This document shows positions 7,039-12,396 of a DNA stretch of 13,629 nucleotides, piece by piece. The position numbers were made by a program, and so were the translations under genes. This DNA is from Actinobacteria bacterium 13_1_20CM_4_69_9 (GTDB taxonomy: Bacteria; Actinomycetota; Thermoleophilia; Gaiellales; Gaiellaceae), in assembly GCA_001920085.1 (NCBI GenBank), contig MNJC01000044.1, forward strand, positions 1,877-15,505. Reading direction: 5' to 3'. Within the stretch, counting starts at the first letter, position 1. Each line of letters opens with the position of its first letter. Below the pieces are notes generated by a model. It saw only the letters and a program-made list of their open reading frames with translations, was not told the origin of the DNA and did no database searches.

Positions 7039-7424
7039 TGGGCCGCCAGTGTAGCGGCGAATTCGTAGTCCTTCGCCCAGTTGATTCCTTCGGCTTGGTT
7101 GTTCTTCGAGGGCGCGAGCCGAAGGAGAACCTGGCTTCGTCCGGCGAAGGCGGAATACGGAAGGAAGTAACAGCGATCGGTCTGGGGACAGTAAGCGGCA
7201 AAAGCGTCGACTTCGCCGGGGAGATACTTGCGCCGCACGAGTCCGTCGCGATTTCGACGACATGAGTAGCAGCGGACAATGATCACGTCGCCGTGACGCG
7301 GCGACCACTTGCACTGGATGCGCAAGAGCTCCTCGCGCAGACGACCGTACAGAGGCTCTCGGCTGGGCCGTGTCCAATTCAGACAACTTGCGCGCCGCAA
7401 CATCTCGACGCACCGTCGCTGCAT
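7029..7424 (-). CDS. PD-(D/E)XK group I intron-type endonuclease, N-terminally shortened, probably degenerate
   Basis: The C-terminal two thirds clearly belong to the PD-(D/E)XK endonucleases linked to group I introns (Pfam PF11645 type). Motifs are LLRIQCKW with the active-site lysine (Lys39 from ATG 7424), then HGDVIIVRCYSCRR, GLVRRKYLPGEVDAFAAYCP, DRCYFLP, and a final strand-helix ending NNQAEGINWAKDYEFAATL. Family members usually begin with a Gly/Glu-rich helix and a YD motif carrying the catalytic Asp. Here the helix is absent or unrecognisable, and the aligned position reads YG (Gly27) in a segment about three residues short, so the enzyme is probably inactive. A TTG start at 7484 would add 20 residues that look nothing like the family. 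The TAG stop (7031-7029) is nucleotides 8-10 of tRNA-Ala. No group I intron is visible nearby. Confidence 0.7.
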   Translation of the reverse strand: MQRRCVEMLRRASCLNWTRPSREPLYGRLREELLRIQCKWSPRHGDVIIVRCYSCRRNRDGLVRRKYLPGEVDAFAAYCPQTDRCYFLPYSAFAGRSQVLLRLAPSKNNQAEGINWAKDYEFAATLAAQGP

Positions 7425-7890
7425 GTCGATGCGCACGTTGCTCGTCGCCGCCGCGCTTCTCCTGCTTGCGGTCGCATACCTCAAACCTGCCGGTTCGCCC
7501 TCGAAAGGCCCCTTTCCCGCCGATCAAGCGCGCACGCCCGGGGTCCTGAATCCCGACGTCACTCAGGCGAACATCGCCACGACGATCTGCAAGCACGGCT
7601 GGACGCGCACGATCCGCCCGCCGACCGACTACACGAATGCGCTGAAGGTGAAACAAATGCGTGAATACGCCGTCGGCGGCTCGCCGACGCGGTACCAGGA
7701 GGACCACCTGATTAGCCTCGAGCTCGGCGGGCATCCAACAGACGCGCGGAACCTGTGGCCCGAGCCGTACCCGCGCGCGGCGGAAGTGGACTCGATTGAG
7801 AACGACCTCAACGCAAAGGTGTGCTCCGGAAGCATGTCGCTCGACGAGGCGCAGCGGAAGGAGTCCGAGCTCAAGCACTCGGACGGCTAG
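7423..7890 (+). CDS. Exported HNH-like protein, 155 aa
   Basis: A signal peptide or anchor occupies residues 1-20 (MSMRTLLVAAALLLLAVAYL). The mature part has TPGVLNPDVTQANIATTIC, GWTRTIRPP, then the core YQEDHLISLELGG...RNLWPEPY. The Asp-His pair (D94-H95), Gly-Gly (102-103) and Asn110 match the first two positions of an HNH/beta-beta-alpha-metal motif. The third histidine is not evident, and the following helix has EVDSIENDLNAKVC instead. Cys56 and the later Cys could pair. A secreted or envelope nuclease is inferred; a non-catalytic relative is possible. ATG 7423 has no clear Shine-Dalgarno, and ATG 7429 (third residue) is an alternative. The start overlaps, on the opposite strand, the ATG of the endonuclease-like gene. 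Confidence 0.75.
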   Translation: MSMRTLLVAAALLLLAVAYLKPAGSPSKGPFPADQARTPGVLNPDVTQANIATTICKHGWTRTIRPPTDYTNALKVKQMREYAVGGSPTRYQEDHLISLELGGHPTDARNLWPEPYPRAAEVDSIENDLNAKVCSGSMSLDEAQRKESELKHSDG

Positions 7891-7899
7891 CGTCTCGCT

Positions 7900-9291
7900 G
7901 TGAGCACCGCCGCCGTCGAACGTCGCGCCTTCCGCGAGACGCTCATCGTCGCGCCGCCGCTCGTGCTGGGCGCAGCGGTCGCATACCTCCTCGCCACCGC
8001 GCTGCCGGACGTCGCCGGCAAGCCGTGGCACGAGGACGAGGCCGTTGCCGGATTGATCTCTGCCCAGCCGCTCGGCGATGTGCTGCACACGGTGCTGCTC
8101 GACCGGGGCGGCGCGCCGCTCCACTTCGTCCTCGCCCACGCCGCCTTCGCGCTCGGCGGCTCGCCAGAGACGCTCCGGTGGCTCTCGCTCGTGTTCGCGC
8201 TGGCAACGATCCCACTCTGCTACGACCTGGCGCGCCGCCTCGCGGGCCAGTTTGCGGGACTGACGGCCGCGGCCCTCGCCGCGACGTCGCAGCTGCTGGC
8301 GATCTACGCGACGTTTGGACGCATGTACTCGCTGTTCGCGTTCACGAGCACGCTCGCGCTCGACCTGTTCGTGCGCGCGGTCGACCGGCCCACGCGCGGC
8401 ACGCTCGGCGCGGCGACCGCCGCGGCGCTGGTGCCGATACTCGTGCATCCGTTCGGGATCTTTGTCTTCGGCGCCGAGCTGGCGGTCGCGCTGTGGCTCT
8501 GGCGCCTGCGCGCCCTGGCGACCGCACTGCTCGCTGTGCCTTTCGTGCTGCCGTACCTCCGGCTGCCGGGGCGGTACGACCCGGACGTCGCGATGTCCGC
8601 GCCGGAGGCGGCGCTCCGCGCTCTCGCCGGCTCCGCGGGCGGTTTCGGCGCAGGTCTCGCGGCGTTCGCCGTGTTCGCAATGGTCGGCGCATGGACGCTG
8701 CCGCGGCGCTTCGCGGCGCTCGGCCTCGTGCTGGTCGCCGGCCCGGCCGTCGTGCTCGCTGCGTTCGGCGACAAGGTCTCGCCGCGGCATCTGATCTTCG
8801 TGCTTCCCGTCTGGACGACGTTCGTCGGAGCGGGGCTCTCGCGCATGCCTTTCCGCTCTGCCGTTGCCGCGACAGCGCTCGGCATCGCCCTGCTCGCACC
8901 GCAGGCCGTCCGCGACCCGCGTACGAGCGGCGCCGATGTCACGACCGCCGCCGCATGGGTCCGCGCACACGTCCGCGCCGGCGACACGCTGTACCCCTAC
9001 TCGCCGGTGTTCCTCGCCGCGCTTCCGCAGGCATCCGTTGCGAAGGCGCTACCGCGCGAGAGCGTCGCGCTCGGCCGCCTGCTGCGGCGCACGCACACGT
9101 CGCGAACGCTCGTCGCACTCCCGACGGGCAGCTCCTGGAGGGTCATCGTCGTGCCCGGCTCGTTCGCAAACGTCCCGCGCGCTCTCGCCCGAGCCGCACC
9201 CGGGCTCCACGGCATCGCGCGGGCCGCCGCTCTGCAGCTCTACGCCACCTCGACGGAAGGCACGTCGCCCCACAGCTCCTCGAGGCGGTAG
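7900..9291 (+). CDS. GT-C fold membrane glycosyltransferase (family 39-like), 463 aa
   Basis: A polytopic membrane protein with a first TM at about residues 15-35. An extracytoplasmic loop then carries WHEDEAVAGL (Asp46-Glu47), the acidic pair typical of GT-C enzymes that use polyprenyl-phosphate sugars. Next come RGGAPLHFVLAHAAF and about eight further hydrophobic helices, with RHLIFVLPVW near the last ones. A soluble C-terminal domain of about 140 residues follows. This architecture fits PMT/ArnT-like proteins that mannosylate or otherwise glycosylate envelope substrates; donor and acceptor cannot be read from sequence. The GTG at 7900 lies 9 nt after the HNH-like gene's stop, so the two are likely co-transcribed. 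The last 17 codons overlap the convergent rsfS gene by 52 nt. Confidence 0.85.
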   Translation: MSTAAVERRAFRETLIVAPPLVLGAAVAYLLATALPDVAGKPWHEDEAVAGLISAQPLGDVLHTVLLDRGGAPLHFVLAHAAFALGGSPETLRWLSLVFALATIPLCYDLARRLAGQFAGLTAAALAATSQLLAIYATFGRMYSLFAFTSTLALDLFVRAVDRPTRGTLGAATAAALVPILVHPFGIFVFGAELAVALWLWRLRALATALLAVPFVLPYLRLPGRYDPDVAMSAPEAALRALAGSAGGFGAGLAAFAVFAMVGAWTLPRRFAALGLVLVAGPAVVLAAFGDKVSPRHLIFVLPVWTTFVGAGLSRMPFRSAVAATALGIALLAPQAVRDPRTSGADVTTAAAWVRAHVRAGDTLYPYSPVFLAALPQASVAKALPRESVALGRLLRRTHTSRTLVALPTGSSWRVIVVPGSFANVPRALARAAPGLHGIARAAALQLYATSTEGTSPHSSSRR

Positions 9292-9584
9292 TACTCGCGC
9301 GCCTCCGGCGTGAAGATGTGGAGCACCACGTCGAGGTAGTCGGCGACGATCCACGAGGCCTCGCGCTGCCCGTCGACCGATCCGGGCAGCAGCCGGGCGT
9401 CGTGCTTCATGCGCTGGTGCACCTCGTCGTAGATCGCCGCGGCCTGCCGCGTGTTCTGCCCGGTGCAGATCACGAGGTAGTCCGTGTAGGACACCACCGG
9501 CCGCATGTCGAGGATGACGACGTCTTGGGCCAGCTTCTCCTGGGCGAGGCCGGCGATCCGGCGTGCTTGTTCGAGGGACGTCAA
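9240..9584 (-). CDS. rsfS: Ribosomal silencing factor RsfS, 114 aa
   Basis: RsfS (DUF143/Iojap family) binds L14 on the 50S subunit and blocks joining with 30S during starvation. The whole family signature is present: AQDVVILDMRPVVSYTDYLVICTG, NTRQAAAIYDEV, GQREASWIVADYLDVVLHIFTPEAREYYRLEELWGD. Length is normal. The start is TTG at 9584, within a TTGA overlap with the nadD stop; GGAGG lies only about 4 nt upstream, in the nadD 3' end. It is the last gene of the rplU-rpmA-obgE-nadD-rsfS run. The 3' end is convergent with, and overlaps, the glycosyltransferase gene, so no intergenic terminator is available. Confidence 0.95.
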   Translation of the reverse strand: MTSLEQARRIAGLAQEKLAQDVVILDMRPVVSYTDYLVICTGQNTRQAAAIYDEVHQRMKHDARLLPGSVDGQREASWIVADYLDVVLHIFTPEAREYYRLEELWGDVPSVEVA

Positions 9585-10138
9585 GTGCCCTCCAAACGAT
9601 ACAGCCCGCGGGCGTCGATCAACTCCGCGACGGCGGGCGGCACGAACCGGTCGATCGGCTCACCGCGCGCAACGCGCTCGCGGATGTCTTCGGAGGAGAT
9701 CGGCAGCGGCTCGATCTCGAAGAACTGCACGCGGTCGGGATGCGACAGGCGGTCGAGCACCGATTGCAGTCGCTCGCGCGGATAGCCCGGCCGCGTCGCA
9801 ACCGCGAGACGAGCCCGCGCGATCACGCCGTCCGGGTCCTTCCACGTCAGGAAGTCGCAGAACTCGTCGGCGCCGATCACGAAGAGCGGATCGCTCCACC
9901 GGCCTGACTTCAGCAGGTCGACCGTCCGCTCGTACGGATCGAGCTCGACCTCGCGGTCCGGAAAGGCGGCACGTGTCAATGCCAGCCGCGTGTCCGCGTC
10001 GAGCTGAACCTCCTTGTGACCCGGCCGCGCGGCGACGAGCACGACGACCTCGTCCGCGAACCGCTCCTCCGCGGCCTGCGCGAGCGCGACGTGTCCGTTG
10101 TGCGGCGGATTGAACGTGCCGCCGAGCAGCGTCGTCAC
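9581..10138 (-). CDS. nadD: Nicotinate-nucleotide adenylyltransferase NadD, 185 aa
   Basis: Transfers AMP from ATP to nicotinate mononucleotide, giving deamido-NAD in NAD biosynthesis. The nucleotidyltransferase signature GGTFNPPHNGH (residues 6-16) binds ATP phosphates. FVIGADEFCDFLTWKD matches the substrate-binding GxD region, and ISSEDIRERV (from about 147) is the second nucleotidyltransferase motif. Length is typical of the family. The start is GTG 10138, overlapping the obgE TGA as GTGA; the next gene overlaps its stop as TTGA. Expression is therefore probably tied to obgE and rsfS. Confidence 0.95.
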   Translation of the reverse strand: MTTLLGGTFNPPHNGHVALAQAAEERFADEVVVLVAARPGHKEVQLDADTRLALTRAAFPDREVELDPYERTVDLLKSGRWSDPLFVIGADEFCDFLTWKDPDGVIARARLAVATRPGYPRERLQSVLDRLSHPDRVQFFEIEPLPISSEDIRERVARGEPIDRFVPPAVAELIDARGLYRLEGT

Positions 10139-11328
10139 TGCAGCTCGAGCACCTCGCCGTCGACCTCGACCTCGTCTCCCTTCCGCGCGCCGGCCGCCTT
10201 GAGCGCCGCAGCGAGCTCCTCCTCGTCGCTCGGCGCGACCCCGGCGATGCGGAAGCCGCGATCCGTGCGCAGCACGCGGAACCGCCGCCCGCCGGGCCTC
10301 GGCCGGTAGACGAGGAAGTCGACGAGCCCGTCCTCAGGAGCGGGCGCCACGACCTGAGGGGAGCAGAGCTGGAACAACGCGCGCTTCAGCTCGTCGATCC
10401 CCGCGCCCGTCGCGCACGACACGTGGAAGACACGGACGATGCGGTCGTCATCGAGGTCGAACGCCGGCGGCTCCGTGCGCAGGTCGGTCTTGTTGAGGAC
10501 TACCGCCTGCGGACGCGTCTCCAGACCGGCCCCGTAGGCGGCGAGCTCGGCGTCGATCGTTCGGAACCGCTCGGCCGCGTCGTCCTCGGAGGAGTCGATC
10601 ACGTGCAACAGCAGGTTCGCGCGCTCGAGATGCGCGAGGAACTCGTGCCCGAGCCCGACGCCCTCGCTCGCACCCTCGATCAGCCCGGGCACGTCCGCCA
10701 CGGTCAGCTGACGGGTCCGGTCCGGCGCATCGACGGTCCCGAGCACCGGCGCGAGCGTCGTGAAGGGATACTCGGCGACCTTCGGGCGCGCGTTCGAGAT
10801 GCGGGCGAGCAGGGACGACTTGCCGGCGTTCGGCAGGCCGACGAGCGCCGCGTCCGCGAGCAGCTTCAGCCGGAGGTCCAGGGTCGCCTGCTCGCCGGCC
10901 AGTCCGGTCTCCGCAAACCGGGGCGTCCGCCGCGTCGGCGATGCGAAGCGCTTGTTGCCGCGTCCCGCGACGCCGCCGCGGGCGACGATGACGCGCGCCG
11001 ACGGCGATGCCAGGTCGGCGATCAACTGCTCGTCCTCATCGAACACCTGCGTGCCGACCGGGACGGCGATCTCCACGTTCTCGCCCGAAGCGCCGTGCTT
11101 CAGCGACCCGCGGCCGGGCGCCCCGTTGCCGGCCTGGAACCACCGGCGCGCACGGAACGCGGAGAGATCGCGGAGGTCGGGATCGGCGGCCACGACGACG
11201 TCTCCCCCGGGCCCGCCGTCACCGCCGTCCGGGCCTCCTCTCGGCACGTGCTTCTCGCGCCGGAAGTGCAGGCTGCCGTCGCCGCCGCGGCCCGCCTGCA
11301 CGCGGATGCGGGCGCGGTCGTTGAACAT
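10135..11328 (-). CDS. obgE: GTPase Obg (ObgE/CgtA), 397 aa
   Basis: An essential 50S-assembly and stress-linked GTPase. Residues 1-158 are the glycine-rich Obg fold (GGDGSLHFRREKHVPRGGPDGG and VARGGVAGRGNKRFA). The G domain has G1 GLPNAGKSS (164-172), G2 TTLAP (190-194), G3 DVPG (212-215), G4 NKTD (279-282) and G5 SCATG (304-308). A compact C-terminal OCT-like domain occupies about 337-396 (FRVLRTDRGFRIAG...KGDEVEVDGEVLEL), as in many Gram-positive Obg proteins. All nucleotide-binding residues are present. ATG 11328 lies 4 nt after the rpmA stop with no visible Shine-Dalgarno, suggesting coupling to rpmA. Confidence 0.97.
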   Translation of the reverse strand: MFNDRARIRVQAGRGGDGSLHFRREKHVPRGGPDGGDGGPGGDVVVAADPDLRDLSAFRARRWFQAGNGAPGRGSLKHGASGENVEIAVPVGTQVFDEDEQLIADLASPSARVIVARGGVAGRGNKRFASPTRRTPRFAETGLAGEQATLDLRLKLLADAALVGLPNAGKSSLLARISNARPKVAEYPFTTLAPVLGTVDAPDRTRQLTVADVPGLIEGASEGVGLGHEFLAHLERANLLLHVIDSSEDDAAERFRTIDAELAAYGAGLETRPQAVVLNKTDLRTEPPAFDLDDDRIVRVFHVSCATGAGIDELKRALFQLCSPQVVAPAPEDGLVDFLVYRPRPGGRRFRVLRTDRGFRIAGVAPSDEEELAAALKAAGARKGDEVEVDGEVLELQ

Positions 11329-11332
11329 GGGG

Positions 11333-11587
11333 CTATTCGGCGCCGTTGACTTCGACGAAGCGACGCTCGCCGCTCTGCCGGAACGCGACCGTTCCGGGAC
11401 GCGTGGCGAAGATCGTGTCGTCGCGACCGATGCCCGTGCCGGCGCCCGGGCGGAACCTCGTCCCGCGCTGGCGCACGAGGATCATCCCGGCCTTGACCTC
11501 CTGGCCGGAGAAGATCTTCACGCCGAGCATCTTCGGGTTGGAGTCGCGCCCGTTGCGCGACGAGCCGAGTCCCTTCTTGTGGGCCAT
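11333..11587 (-). CDS. rpmA: 50S ribosomal protein L27, 84 aa
   Basis: [19 protein letters not shown] is the standard L27 N-terminus that reaches toward the peptidyl transferase centre. [22 protein letters not shown] and [10 protein letters not shown] follow as in the family. It begins directly at MAHKKG, without the cleavable N-terminal extension found in Firmicutes, so no Prp-type processing is expected. ATG 11587 shares its A with the rplU TAA (TAATG). Confidence 0.97.
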   Translation of the reverse strand: MAHKKGLGSSRNGRDSNPKMLGVKIFSGQEVKAGMILVRQRGTRFRPGAGTGIGRDDTIFATRPGTVAFRQSGERRFVEVNGAE

Positions 11588-12141
11588 TAGCCCTCCTTCT
11601 CCTGCTTCGCTGCGATCGCCGAGCCCAGCGCTGCGATCGCACCCTTGCGGTTCGCGTTGCTGCGCTCGTACTCGAGCGCGGCCTCGAGCTGCTCGAGCGT
11701 CCAGCGCTTCGACTTGTCGGTGATGTCGGCCACGGTGAAGTCTGCGTATCCGCGGGGCAGTTGGGCCTGCGCGGGCGCGGCCTGCTCCTTCGGCGCGGCG
11801 GCGGGCGTCTCCTTCGCGGGCGCTTCCGCAGAGCGCTTCGACGCGCCGATCGACTGGATCTCGATCTGCGAGAGCGCAGAACGGAAGCCCGTCTGACGCC
11901 GGTACCCGCTCTTAGGACGCCGCTTGCCGATCCGGACCTTGGCGCCGCGGACATGTCCGACCACCTTCGCGGTCACCTGCACTCGCGGCGAGAGGTTGGC
12001 GCTGCCGTCGCCGCCCGTGAAGAGGACGTCGGGATGAAAGGTCTTCCCCTCGTCGGTCGTCAGGCGGTCGACGAGCAGCCGCTCGCCCTCGCGGACGCGG
12101 TACTGCTTGCCACCGAGTGAGATGATCGCGTACGTCGCCAT
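11587..12141 (-). CDS. rplU: 50S ribosomal protein L21 with an 80-residue C-terminal extension, 184 aa
   Basis: Residues 1-102 are a complete L21 ([20 protein letters not shown], then [24 protein letters not shown] and the closing strand IEIQSIG). L21 is normally about 103 aa. Here an Ala/Pro/Lys linker (about 103-127) leads to a helical module (128-184): [41 protein letters not shown]. This looks like the small YxxLTVxEI / LExLxxYExxxxNRKxxxxAL module seen at the ends of various actinobacterial proteins; that comparison is from memory. No Shine-Dalgarno precedes ATG 12141. Instead a GC-rich hairpin with a T run lies immediately upstream. Confidence 0.95.
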   Translation of the reverse strand: MATYAIISLGGKQYRVREGERLLVDRLTTDEGKTFHPDVLFTGGDGSANLSPRVQVTAKVVGHVRGAKVRIGKRRPKSGYRRQTGFRSALSQIEIQSIGASKRSAEAPAKETPAAAPKEQAAPAQAQLPRGYADFTVADITDKSKRWTLEQLEAALEYERSNANRKGAIAALGSAIAAKQEKEG

Positions 12142-12142
12142 T

Positions 12143-12171
12143 TCGCGGAAAACGCGGGCATTTGCCCGCGA
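12143..12171 (-). promoter_or_regulatory. Terminator-like hairpin and competing stem in the rplU leader
   Basis: On the minus strand CGCGGGCA (12170-12163) pairs with TGCCCGCG (12160-12153) and is followed by TTTT (12152-12149), a short-tract intrinsic terminator shape. Alternatively TCGCGG (12171-12166) can pair with CCGCGA (12148-12143), just before the rplU ATG. The two stems use overlapping bases and exclude each other, as in an attenuator. It lies in the 48 nt between the downstream rne tail stop (12190) and rplU. Function is inference: partial termination, autogenous control of L21, or simply an rne terminator. Confidence 0.5.
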
Positions 12172-12189
12172 GCGCGTGGATTGTAGCGC

Positions 12190-12396
12190 CTAGCCCTCGT
12201 CGCGGACGTCTTCGGCCCACTCGGACATCGGGACGTACTCCCAGCCCGATCCTGTCGCCTCGCCGCCTGGCTCCGGCTCCGCCGTGGTGACCGCGGCTGC
12301 AGCTGCGCCGGTCCTCTTCTTACGGTTCCGGCCGCCGCGCGTGCCGCGGCGCGTCTTCCTCTTCGCCTTGGGCGGCTCCGGGCCGTCGGTGTCGGC
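12190..12396 (-). other. Out-of-frame C-terminal tail of RNase E/G (68 codons plus TAG)
   Basis: In the +1 frame relative to the rne reading frame, the sequence encodes ADTDGPEPPKAKRKTRRGTR, then GGRNRKKR, an Ala-rich stretch, and finally GWEYVPMSEWAEDVRDEG before TAG. A basic RGTRGGRNRKKR patch followed by a Trp/Tyr-rich acidic end looks like a genuine RNase E/G RNA-binding or partner-binding tail. It has no start codon or ribosome binding site of its own. It joins naturally to the acidic rne tail if one base is removed from the CCC run at 12399-12397. I therefore treat it as the displaced 3' end of rne. Confidence 0.7.

Noticed and set aside
6958..8970. 670-codon minus-strand frame ending GAVAQLGERRRGTPKVTGSSPVGSIF-like sequence
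   Set aside because: The ending is simply the translated tRNA-Ala gene. The rest is antisense to the HNH-like and glycosyltransferase genes and is low-complexity Arg/Glu.
7821..9785. 654-codon plus-strand frame
   Set aside because: Arg/Ala/Gly-rich shadow of the glycosyltransferase in another frame, running antisense into rsfS and nadD.
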